From positions 22,388 to 86,387 of the forward strand of contig CAYTWH010000012.1 of NCBI GenBank assembly GCA_964442075.1: a stretch of 64,000 nucleotides of DNA, read 5' to 3'. The notes beneath the pieces were generated by a model. It was not told the DNA's origin, did no database searches, and saw only the letters and a list, made by a program, of their open reading frames with translations. The position numbers were made by a program, and so were the translations under genes. Within the stretch, counting starts at the first letter, position 1. Each line of letters opens with the position of its first letter. Positions 48,074 through 56,075 of this stretch are shown piece after piece. Source of the stretch: CAYTAU01 sp964442075. GTDB taxonomy: Bacteria; Bacteroidota; Bacteroidia; Bacteroidales; CAYTAU01.

Positions 48074-49315
48074 CTATTCAGGTTTTTTATAAACAATAGC
48101 AACAACAGTTTTGTCATCACCACCCATATTTATTGTTAATCCGTAAGGACGTTCTGGTTTAATTTCAATCTGAGAATCTCCTGTTTTACCAGTAAGCTGT
48201 TCCCAAATTGTAACTGCCTGATGAACTCCTGTTCCACCTGTAGGATGTCCCCATCCAACTAAACCTCCTGTTGTATTAAATGGTATTTTGCCATCTCTTG
48301 CTGTATTTCCTGCAGATACAAAGTCAGCACCTTCGCCACGTTTAGCAAAGCCAATAGCTTCGGTTGCAATAATTCCTGCAATAGTAAAACAATCATGAGT
48401 TTCAACAGTTCCTAGTTGCTCTTTTGTAATTCCTGCAGACTCTAAAGCTTTTTTTACCGCTTGCTCGGTAGTCATTAAACGTGTTAAATCCTCCGGTTTC
48501 TTTGTTAAATCATATTCAGCTTGCCCTAATCCCATAACTTCTACAGCATTGCTTTTAGAAATTCCTGCTTTTGCAAGTCCTTCTTCCGACATAATTGCAA
48601 TTGATGAAGCAGCATCTGATACTTTAGAACAATCAAATACATTCAAATTATCAACAAATCCTTTTGGATTTGGCTCCATCATTCCTGTTTTTTCAAGATC
48701 TTTTATTGTGTTATGGTATTCTTGAGCAGTAGGACAAAGTCGTGCATTTTCAATTGCATTTCTATACCAGCGAGCAAGACCTTTGCGGGTTTTTTCTCTA
48801 CCATATTTTTCAAAATATGCACCAGCTCTGTCACTAAATTGTCCTGGAAAAAAATAAGCATGTCCTTTTTTTCTGTCCTGATACCAACCTGCACCAGCAA
48901 GCACATCAGCGCCGTAAATAGCTTTCATTGTATTTTGAACTTCAACACCTATTGTGAGTACTACATCAGCAGTCTCTGCTAATACAGATTTAATACCAGA
49001 TGCTAATGCTAGTGCTCCAGAAGCACAAGCTCCCTCAACTCTTGTACAAGGAATATATTTAAGCTTTTCATCAATCATTGGTATAAAAGCTGCTAGGTTT
49101 CCTTGTTTATTAAATCTTGCAGCCATAAAATTACCAATTACACCTTCATCCACATTTTCGGCACCACCAATTTGATCAATAGTTCCTTGTCCTGCTTCTT
49201 TTATATAATGCTCAAGTCCCGGACGAGGCTTTTTTGGATGAAATTCTTTTCTTCCTGTACCAAGTGCAACCGTGTTGTAACCAGCTGCCATATATACTTT
49301 TTTTCTTAGTTTCAT
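48074..49315 (-). CDS. Thiolase-family acetyl-CoA acyltransferase (SCP2-like)
   Basis: A 413-residue thiolase. The nucleophilic cysteine C97 lies in TRVEGACASGALAL, and the C-terminal catalytic region is NTTGGLVGWGHPTGGTGVHQ followed by the GGDDK end. The N-terminal VYMAAGYNTVALGTGRKEF and the histidine-containing ETHDCFTIAGI fit the SCP2/acetyl-CoA C-acetyltransferase-like branch more than the classical AtoB branch. It cleaves or forms beta-ketoacyl-CoA. The gene lies 12 bp behind the 3-hydroxyacyl-CoA dehydrogenase and shares its transcript, so the pair likely performs consecutive steps of fatty-acid oxidation or of butyrate-type synthesis. Confidence 0.85.
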   Translation of the reverse strand: MKLRKKVYMAAGYNTVALGTGRKEFHPKKPRPGLEHYIKEAGQGTIDQIGGAENVDEGVIGNFMAARFNKQGNLAAFIPMIDEKLKYIPCTRVEGACASGALALASGIKSVLAETADVVLTIGVEVQNTMKAIYGADVLAGAGWYQDRKKGHAYFFPGQFSDRAGAYFEKYGREKTRKGLARWYRNAIENARLCPTAQEYHNTIKDLEKTGMMEPNPKGFVDNLNVFDCSKVSDAASSIAIMSEEGLAKAGISKSNAVEVMGLGQAEYDLTKKPEDLTRLMTTEQAVKKALESAGITKEQLGTVETHDCFTIAGIIATEAIGFAKRGEGADFVSAGNTARDGKIPFNTTGGLVGWGHPTGGTGVHQAVTIWEQLTGKTGDSQIEIKPERPYGLTINMGGDDKTVVAIVYKKPE

Positions 49316-49327
49316 GATCTTAAATTT

Positions 49328-50668
49328 TTAATAATTAAAATAATCGTTTATTGGTCCATAAGCATGAAAAAAGCCAGTTAGCATTACAGTATTTACATCA
49401 GCTTTGCTGAATGCAACATTGTCGTTTACCAACTGATTGCCAATTTCGCTTGAACGAATACCATACTTGGTTGCTAATTTAGCTCCCAGAGTATCAAGTG
49501 TACTTAATTCTTTGAAGAAGGCTGTAAATTTTTCGTCTTTGCTTCTATCTCTTACAATCGACTTCCATTGTGGTGCATTAGTTGGTAATGCACCTAATTT
49601 ATCATCGCATTTGGTTTTGAAAGTCTCTATTGCAATATAATCTTTTTTATCCAGATCATAAATTGCAACTGGAGCACCTTTCTCATATTTCAAAAATCCG
49701 TCTTTTTGCGAACCGTTTGAATTTTGTCCTCCCATAACTCCTTGCGCAACCATCTTGTCGAGCAAATCGCTATGTAAGTCTTCATTATCTAAATGTGGGT
49801 TCATAACACTCATTATGTACATACAAACTTCAACTCCTACATAATCTATAAGCTGGAAAATCCCCATTGGGCGTACAAGAAAATCTTGAGTAATCTTGTT
49901 TACTGCATATACTGCCTCAACAAAAGGAACTTCTGGTGCAAGTGCTTCAACTTCTTTTATTCCGTGAAGTGCATCGCGCATAAAGTGTCCGTTTCCTATA
50001 AATCCAGCAAAATCATTAGATGGAACAACTACTTTTCTAAGATTTTTAGAATATATTTTTGCAAATTCTTCTAATTCACCTAGAGTATTCTTACCTTTTA
50101 TAATTTCTACCAGTTTTTGAACTGCTGGTGGATTATAAAAATGAACTCCTAGTATTCTTCCCCCCAAATTAGCATCAGCATCTAGTTTACCAATGGGAAT
50201 TGAAGATGTATTTGTAAAATACCAGGGTTTTTTTGAGTTGTTTTGGTCTATCTGACTAAATATTTTTACTTTCAAAGCAGGGTCTTCTTTTATCGCTTCA
50301 AAAATCAGAGTAGATTCGTAAGTTGGCTCAAGTCTGGTAACTGGTCTAATAATATTCAAAACATCATTAATGTATTGCTCTATTATTTCGCCGTTTTCAA
50401 TTAAGTCTTCTCTGTTGGCATAAACTTTTCTGAGCGATACGGTATTTTTTTCGGCAATTTTCAATACCTGAGATCTAATATATCCCATTAGTCCGTTTAA
50501 AGCCACACTAGAGACATCCATTGCATTTATAACAAATAGTTTGTCTTTGTTCTCGGGCTTTAAACCAAGGTTTGCCATCTCCATTGCTGTTAGCAATAAA
50601 ATCCCGCTGCCCATTTTTCCTGCAGCGCCAAGCACAGAAACATTTTGCAGTCTTTCAGTATAGTCCAT
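49328..50668 (-). CDS. 3-hydroxyacyl-CoA dehydrogenase
   Basis: A 446-residue NAD-dependent dehydrogenase. The Rossmann motif GAAGKMG is at 14-20. ILGVHFYNPPAVQKLVEIIKG holds the family's catalytic histidine region, and TNTSSIPIGKL is the usual substrate loop. FVAVNKITQDFLVRPMGIFQLIDYVGVEVC is the C-terminal dimerisation domain. It is longer than the ~285-residue single-domain type, with an extra C-terminal part ending in TGFFHAYGPINDYFNY. It is the first gene of a two-gene operon with the thiolase. Direction (oxidation or synthesis) is not evident. Confidence 0.85.
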   Translation of the reverse strand: MDYTERLQNVSVLGAAGKMGSGILLLTAMEMANLGLKPENKDKLFVINAMDVSSVALNGLMGYIRSQVLKIAEKNTVSLRKVYANREDLIENGEIIEQYINDVLNIIRPVTRLEPTYESTLIFEAIKEDPALKVKIFSQIDQNNSKKPWYFTNTSSIPIGKLDADANLGGRILGVHFYNPPAVQKLVEIIKGKNTLGELEEFAKIYSKNLRKVVVPSNDFAGFIGNGHFMRDALHGIKEVEALAPEVPFVEAVYAVNKITQDFLVRPMGIFQLIDYVGVEVCMYIMSVMNPHLDNEDLHSDLLDKMVAQGVMGGQNSNGSQKDGFLKYEKGAPVAIYDLDKKDYIAIETFKTKCDDKLGALPTNAPQWKSIVRDRSKDEKFTAFFKELSTLDTLGAKLATKYGIRSSEIGNQLVNDNVAFSKADVNTVMLTGFFHAYGPINDYFNY

Positions 50669-50807
50669 AGTTTAAAATTTTATAGTATTATTTTTTATAT
50701 TATTTTAGATGAATTACAAAAATAATGTTTTAAAACGATTTTTGAAAATTTTATTATTGAGTATTAAGTTTTGAAAAAATGTTATTGAACATCAATTACT
50801 ATATTAA

Positions 50808-50847
50808 AAAAACATCACTCACAAAATTTTTGTAAGTGATGTTTTTC
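50808..50847 (-). terminator. Intrinsic terminator after the SprB-repeat T9SS gene
   Basis: AAAACATCACTCACA / TGTAAGTGATGTTTT pairs with one mismatch around a short AT loop, with a T run on the minus strand. It lies between the stop at 50865 and the start of the dehydrogenase gene. Confidence 0.85.
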
Positions 50848-50864
50848 ATAATAAAATGTTTGAA

Positions 50865-53483
50865 CTATTTTATCCCAACAACTTTTTTAATATATGTAGT
50901 ATTATTAATTGTCATTTTTACGATTAAGGTTCCATTAGAAATATTATATTTCTCAGAATTGAATTTGTAAAAATATTCTCCAATATCTTGTTTGTCATTT
51001 ACAATTGTTTCGATTTTTCTTCCTGAGAGGTCAAAAATTGCAATATTAACATTTGCTAAGCCTGTAAGATTATACAAAATACTGAATTCTTTTTCAAATG
51101 GATTAGGGTAAATTTGATATGAAACCTTTATTTTATCATTATTATCTATACTATTAACTTCATCTACATAAATTCCTTCATTTCCGGATGAAGTGTCAAC
51201 ATAAAAATTCAAATCACTGAATAATGTGTCTAAAGATGTTATGTTAATATCGGTATATGTTTCAATTAACGGTAATCCAGGAATATCTACCATTAAACTA
51301 TATCCATTGCCAGTACCAATATCTCCAAAATTATAATCTCCATTTATATCTGTTCCTGAATTTGCGACAGGTTCATCGTTTGGCTCTTGCTCAATATACA
51401 CTTCTGCCCCTGGAACCGGTTCTCCTAAAATTCCTTTTGTTCCGTTGCCATAAGCAATGTTCCCAAATATTGATCCGTTTCCTGTTGCAACCGGTATCAT
51501 TTCATACATAGAAGAAGTCAAATTTATAATGTCTTCACAATTAATGGACAATACTTGTCCTTCTGCCCATGAATAAGCGGAATCGTGATAAGTATCAAGA
51601 ACATTTGGCATGCTTGTTCCGTTTATTAAAGAAATTTGTATTAAATAGTCCCCCGGATAAATATCATAAAATTCATAATGACCACTTGATAATAATGCAG
51701 CATCAAGAGTATCTATTTCGAAACTATTCTCAAATTTTAATAAATAAGCTATAGCAGAAAAATCGGGAATAGGACCATAAGATGTTGCGTTAACATCTCC
51801 AATGATAGTTGCAGATAATAATTCCGGAATATGAACCTCAATAAATTCCTGACAGCCATTAAAATCAGTAACGGTTGCTAGATAATTTCCTGCACATAGT
51901 CCTGTTTCGGTGGGAACATTTGAAGCATTCTCCCACAAATAAACATAAGGCTGAGTTCCGCCAGTTACAATAAGTGTTCCTTCACCGTCACATAAGCCTC
52001 CACACGAAGCTGGAATAACAGATGAATCTAATACCAAAACAAGAGGCTCTGTTATTGTAAATGAATCAATCAAAGAACAACTATAATCCATAGTAACTAA
52101 AAAATAGTTTCCTGGTACAAGATTACTAACGGTATCAACATATGAATTAAATTGAGACATTAAGGCATCGTACCATACTGTTTCATATACTGTATTAGGA
52201 GGATAATTTGCTATTGCTTGCCCATCATTTGAACCATTACAGGAAACATTAAAAATGTTAAAATTATTTCCAATATAATTTGTTTTTATAGCAAGCATGT
52301 TATTGTCTTTTTCGCCGGCAATAATCGGTAAGCACATATTGTTATTTATTTCAATATTATATCCTATTTCATCTATTCCTTGTTCTCCTATTGTTTTTTC
52401 TGAAATTATGTTTCCTGAATAACAACTAATTATAGTTAAAAACATATCCTTATCTCCGCTAACAGGATTAGTAGTGTAACCTGTAACATATATCATAGAA
52501 TCAATCATTTTCATATCAAGAACTTCATCATCGAAAGCTTCGCCAAAAGAAGTTTCCCAAACAACAACACCCATTGATTGATCATATTTACAGACATATG
52601 CATTTTTATCGCCGCCTATTGTTGTGTTATAACCTCCTACTATAAATCCCGAAGACATCAATTCATCAAACTTTATTACATTCGCAGCTTCATCTCCATT
52701 AGGTAAGTCAATAGTATCTTGCCAAATAACTGTTAAATATGGATTTCCTGGTATAATAGAATAATCGATGCCAAAAAGCATAATGTTTTTATTAAATGCA
52801 GGGTCAATTTGATAACCGGCAACAGCGCCTATGCCCGTGTTTTTCACGCCATTATCGGCACAGAAACTTACGGCAACTTCATCAGCATTAGGGTCGCCAA
52901 AACTATATGTAATGATTGTATCGTAAACAGATTCGTTATCAACACCTACAAGTAAAATATCTTTATCAAATGTAACATCGTTAGTTTTATATCCAACTGC
53001 AATAGCATTGTTGTAAAAATTATATTGATCAAGATCGAAAATACCAATAATCTCATCATCATTTGGAGTATGATATGAAATTGTATCAGTAACATTTCCA
53101 AAACCATCGAATATTACTACTAAAATATCTTTGTCGCCACTTGCGTCGGTAAAACCTGCTCCCAAGAATGAATTGGTATATTTTGCCATTGCAAACTCTA
53201 CATAAGCAGAGTTTAAAACCTCATTTGCTGTTGTTCCGAAAGAAGTTGTTTGAATGGGATTCCCTAAATTATCAACAATAATAGCGTAAAAATCGCTACC
53301 CCCATTGCCAAACGATTGAGTTGTTCCTAATAATACACCATCACCACCCATCGGATCGAACTGTATGTGTTTTGCTACATCGGGGTTTGCACCTCCGTAT
53401 AATTGCTGCCAACCCGGAACCTGAGCAAATATGGAAATTGGCAATAAACAAATAATTAATAAAATTGTGTAGATCTTTTTCAT
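50865..53483 (-). CDS. T9SS cargo with SBBP-like repeats, SprB repeat and Cna-B-like domain
   Basis: An 872-residue secreted protein. The signal peptide is MKKIYTILLIICLLPISIFAQ. The N-terminal half is a run of propeller-like repeats (GDKDILVVIFDGFGNVTDTI, NGDEAANVIKFDELMSSGFIVGGYN). A SprB repeat follows (ASCGGLCDGEGTLIVTGGTQPY, then VYLWENASN and LCAGNYLATVTDFNGCQ). Next comes a carboxypeptidase-regulatory-like domain (IFGNIAYGNGTKGI, PVPGAEVYIEQEPND, TDINGDYNFGDIGTG). The last ~80 residues are the type A sorting domain (QIYPNPFEKEFSI, IKKVVGIK). It is a likely cell-surface protein; SprB repeats are linked to gliding adhesins, but this protein is far smaller than SprB. Confidence 0.88.
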   Translation of the reverse strand: MKKIYTILLIICLLPISIFAQVPGWQQLYGGANPDVAKHIQFDPMGGDGVLLGTTQSFGNGGSDFYAIIVDNLGNPIQTTSFGTTANEVLNSAYVEFAMAKYTNSFLGAGFTDASGDKDILVVIFDGFGNVTDTISYHTPNDDEIIGIFDLDQYNFYNNAIAVGYKTNDVTFDKDILLVGVDNESVYDTIITYSFGDPNADEVAVSFCADNGVKNTGIGAVAGYQIDPAFNKNIMLFGIDYSIIPGNPYLTVIWQDTIDLPNGDEAANVIKFDELMSSGFIVGGYNTTIGGDKNAYVCKYDQSMGVVVWETSFGEAFDDEVLDMKMIDSMIYVTGYTTNPVSGDKDMFLTIISCYSGNIISEKTIGEQGIDEIGYNIEINNNMCLPIIAGEKDNNMLAIKTNYIGNNFNIFNVSCNGSNDGQAIANYPPNTVYETVWYDALMSQFNSYVDTVSNLVPGNYFLVTMDYSCSLIDSFTITEPLVLVLDSSVIPASCGGLCDGEGTLIVTGGTQPYVYLWENASNVPTETGLCAGNYLATVTDFNGCQEFIEVHIPELLSATIIGDVNATSYGPIPDFSAIAYLLKFENSFEIDTLDAALLSSGHYEFYDIYPGDYLIQISLINGTSMPNVLDTYHDSAYSWAEGQVLSINCEDIINLTSSMYEMIPVATGNGSIFGNIAYGNGTKGILGEPVPGAEVYIEQEPNDEPVANSGTDINGDYNFGDIGTGNGYSLMVDIPGLPLIETYTDINITSLDTLFSDLNFYVDTSSGNEGIYVDEVNSIDNNDKIKVSYQIYPNPFEKEFSILYNLTGLANVNIAIFDLSGRKIETIVNDKQDIGEYFYKFNSEKYNISNGTLIVKMTINNTTYIKKVVGIK

Positions 53484-53693
53484 ATCAATAAATTTAATTG
53501 GTTAAAATTTTATGTAAAAATACAAAAATTTTACAAATTAAAACTACTTTTTTTTATATTGAATATATAGCCTGATTAATAGCCTGTTAAGAAATATTGA
53601 ATTGAGATATAAATTGATAATTATATTACAACTTTATGTGAAAATTTCTAATTTAAAAGCTAGGCAATGTTAAAGCAATACGGTTTTGAATAG

Positions 53694-54845
53694 TTAGTGT
53701 AGAATGGTTAATTTCTTTGAATAATATTCTTCATTATCATTAAATATTTTTACTATGTATATTCCATTTTTTAAGTGTGAAATATCAATTTTTTGATTTG
53801 AGTAAATTTCTTTTGAATATAAGTTTTGTCCATCAATATTAAATATAATTAAAGTGTATTGTTCATTATTATTTAGGTTTAACTGAAAATTATTATTTGC
53901 CGGATTAGGATATATTAAATTCTTTTCATTATTAGAAAACTCCGTTAAACCTGTTTGAGTACAGCTTAAATCATATGTTATTTTATTTGATTGTACAAGG
54001 CTATCAGTGAAATCATCCCAAATATTTATATTTTGCAAGTAATATTCTAGCCAAGGCTTCAAGAAAGAAAAAAGAGTTGCGTGAAGTTCTTCACGTGTTA
54101 TGCTTCCACTTCCACCTGTTGTAAGCTCACCAAATGAGCAATTAACATTATAGTTTGCAAAATTACAATGCCCCCCACCGATAATGCTAATAAATGTTTT
54201 GCAGTTACTCGCAAGAGAGTCATACATTGGCACTTGATGATCTGCTGGTGGAGCAACACCATCTTCTTCTCCAGAAAAGACAAGTACTGGAATTGTAACA
54301 TCTTGAGCTGCTGTAATTGATGATGGAGTAGTGTTTGCTGCTGCAAATGTAATCAGAGTTGTAATATCTGTATTGTTTTGGGCCGCCAAAAAAGCTGATC
54401 CTCCTCCCATAGAATGTCCCATAATAGCACATTCTGTATTTATTGCTCCATAAAATAAACTTAAGTTGTCAGAATTTAAACCGTAGACTTCATTAACTAA
54501 AAACCTTAGGTCTAATCCAAATTCTTCATGGCTAGGAGACATACTTCCTTCTGTACTAGGAAATGCAATTATGTATCCTTTTGGAATAAGTGTGTCAACA
54601 AAATTTCCATATGTATCCCAAGACATTACAAAACCATGTCCAAAAATTATATATGGGAAACTTCCGGCAGCAATTGCAACATTATCTCCTGCTGTATTTG
54701 CAGGATAGTATAGCTCTGTTTCAATTTGTCTATTACCTCTAGCAGTATCTTCAAATGTAATAGTTGTATGACCAATTTCATATTGAGAAAACAATTGACT
54801 CGAAATAAGTAATACTAAAATCGAAAAGTAAATGGGGTTTTTCAT
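53694..54845 (-). CDS. Secreted alpha/beta hydrolase (polyester-hydrolase/chlorophyllase-like) with T9SS tail
   Basis: A 383-residue secreted esterase. The signal peptide is MKNPIYFSILVLLISSQLFSQ. The alpha/beta core has FPYIIFGHGFVMSWDTY (oxyanion region), the nucleophile S145 in GHSMGGGSAF, acid D195 in FSGEEDGVAPP and H226 in GGGHCNF. GHSMGGG, VLVFSGEEDGVAPP and GGGHCNF together resemble polyester-hydrolase and chlorophyllase relatives (dienelactone-hydrolase clan). The type A sorting domain (LIYPNPANNNFQLNL, LKNGIYIVKIFN) directs it outside. Polymer activity is inference only. It lies just after the divergent TetR gene on the same strand, 13 bp away. Confidence 0.85.
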   Translation of the reverse strand: MKNPIYFSILVLLISSQLFSQYEIGHTTITFEDTARGNRQIETELYYPANTAGDNVAIAAGSFPYIIFGHGFVMSWDTYGNFVDTLIPKGYIIAFPSTEGSMSPSHEEFGLDLRFLVNEVYGLNSDNLSLFYGAINTECAIMGHSMGGGSAFLAAQNNTDITTLITFAAANTTPSSITAAQDVTIPVLVFSGEEDGVAPPADHQVPMYDSLASNCKTFISIIGGGHCNFANYNVNCSFGELTTGGSGSITREELHATLFSFLKPWLEYYLQNINIWDDFTDSLVQSNKITYDLSCTQTGLTEFSNNEKNLIYPNPANNNFQLNLNNNEQYTLIIFNIDGQNLYSKEIYSNQKIDISHLKNGIYIVKIFNDNEEYYSKKLTILH

Positions 54846-54858
54846 CTTTTTGCTTATT

Positions 54859-55434
54859 TTAAGTTAGACCATATAATATAAGTTCTATTAAATCATCAAT
54901 TTTAAAAGAATTTTCTACCATACTGTTTCTTACAAATAATGGAATTTCCATAGCTTTGTTAATATTTACAACAATTTTTGCTTTTTTATAAATTTTTTCG
55001 TTGGTTGAAGTGCTTCCTATATTTAATATTGAATAAACTAATTCTATTTCTTGCCGATTATATTTTTCCCTTTTTCTCTCTATCAAAGGAAGAAAAGTTA
55101 AAAGTTCAGATTTTAAATTTGAATATCTATCAGATAAAAGCTGTAAGTGGCTGAAGCGAGCAATTATATATCCTGTCATCTTACTTTCTAGGTTGTCTCC
55201 TTTTGCGGTTTCTTCAACCAACTTAATAAATAATGTTTTTGCTTCTTCTTCAATAATGGTTGAAAATATTGTTTCCTTATCTTTAAAATAATAATACAAA
55301 TAAGTTTTTGTTTTACCCATTTCACGAGCAATATCTGCCATGCTTGTTTTTTGATAACCAAATTTTGAAAATATTTCAGCAGCACATTTTAATATTTTTT
55401 CGGTTTCTATACGTTTATTGCTTGATTCTTCCAT
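54859..55434 (-). CDS. TetR/AcrR-family transcriptional regulator
   Basis: A 191-residue repressor-type protein. The N-terminal helix-turn-helix is FSKFGYQKTSMADIAREMGKTKTYLYYYFKDKETIF (about residues 19-55). The C-terminal part is a ligand-binding helical domain with no recognisable signature. Its own promoter (-7 at 55457-55464) overlaps an inverted repeat TTTGAAC-N13-GTTCAAA that reaches the start codon, consistent with autoregulation. The alpha/beta hydrolase gene follows in the same direction 13 bp downstream and is the first candidate target. Ligand unknown. Confidence 0.92.
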   Translation of the reverse strand: MEESSNKRIETEKILKCAAEIFSKFGYQKTSMADIAREMGKTKTYLYYYFKDKETIFSTIIEEEAKTLFIKLVEETAKGDNLESKMTGYIIARFSHLQLLSDRYSNLKSELLTFLPLIERKREKYNRQEIELVYSILNIGSTSTNEKIYKKAKIVVNINKAMEIPLFVRNSMVENSFKIDDLIELILYGLT

Positions 55435-55460
55435 TTGAACACTTTGTTTAAACGTTCAAA
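55434..55460. promoter_or_regulatory. Candidate TetR operator (inverted repeat TTTGAAC-N13-GTTCAAA)
   Basis: Arms 55434-55440 and 55454-55460 are perfect 7-base reverse complements around a 13-base centre that itself contains GTTTAAAC. It overlaps the tetR -7 box and start codon, the normal place for self-repression. Confidence 0.5.
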
Positions 55461-55488
55461 TTTAAATTAATCTTTTTTAATTTCCAAA
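55457..55488 (-). promoter_or_regulatory. Promoter of tetR
   Basis: On the minus strand TTTG (55485-55488) and TAAATTTG (55457-55464) are 20 bases apart, fitting the Bacteroidota consensus. The -7 box shares bases with the operator-like repeat. Confidence 0.55.
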
Positions 55489-55612
55489 TTCTTTTTTAAT
55501 TTTTTCATATATGTACTTATTATGTTATAAAATTTGAGAATCTGTACGATTTAGATATAGAACTCTTTTTTAAAGAAAATCAGATAAAAAAAGTATTTAA
55601 ATTTAAATATTA

Positions 55613-55643
55613 ATTGTTGATTTTAAAAAATATATTACTTTTG
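55613..55643 (+). promoter_or_regulatory. Promoter of rpsO
   Basis: ATTG (55613-55616) and TACTTTTG (55636-55643) are 19 bases apart, followed by CAGCCC, 25 bp before the rpsO start codon at 55668. Confidence 0.7.
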
Positions 55644-55667
55644 CAGCCCAATTATATAATTATTTTT

Positions 55668-55943
55668 ATGGAAAATTACTTAAACGCTGAAAAAAAGCAA
55701 GAAATATTTTCGAAGCACGGAAAGTCTAATAAGGATACTGGCAGATCAGAAGGCCAGATAGCTTTATTTTCATACCGTATTTTACATCTTACTGAGCACA
55801 TGAAAAAAAATCGCAAAGATTTTCATACAGAACATGCTTTAGTAAAATTGGTTGGAAAAAGAAGAAGCTTATTAGATTATCTTAAAAATAAAGATATTGC
55901 AAGATATCGTTCTATTATTAAAGAACTAAAACTTCGTAAATAA
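55668..55943 (+). CDS. rpsO: Ribosomal protein S15
   Basis: A 91-residue S15, which binds 16S helices 20-22 early in 30S assembly. The start is set at MENYLNAEKKQEIF. An in-frame ATG 54 bp earlier overlaps the promoter and adds an unrelated hydrophobic stretch. Conserved residues DTGRSEGQIALFSYRILHLTEHMK, FHTEHALVKLVGKRRSLLDYL and the RYRSIIKELKLRK end are intact. It is followed by a terminator and by pnp, the usual rpsO-pnp pairing in many bacteria. Confidence 0.98.
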   Translation: MENYLNAEKKQEIFSKHGKSNKDTGRSEGQIALFSYRILHLTEHMKKNRKDFHTEHALVKLVGKRRSLLDYLKNKDIARYRSIIKELKLRK

Positions 55944-55952
55944 ATTTTTAAA

Positions 55953-55984
55953 AAAAAGGCAATTTCAAATTGCCTTTTTTTATC
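55953..55984 (+). terminator. Intrinsic terminator of rpsO
   Basis: AAAAAAGGCAATTT / AAATTGCCTTTTTT with a short loop and T run, 10 bp after the stop codon. Confidence 0.9.
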
Positions 55985-56075
55985 CCTTAATTATTAGAAT
56001 TTTAAATAGCACCTGTGATGTGCAAACGCAAAAATCTCCGCGTAGAAGAGAGATTAATTACTTAATTAACACAAT

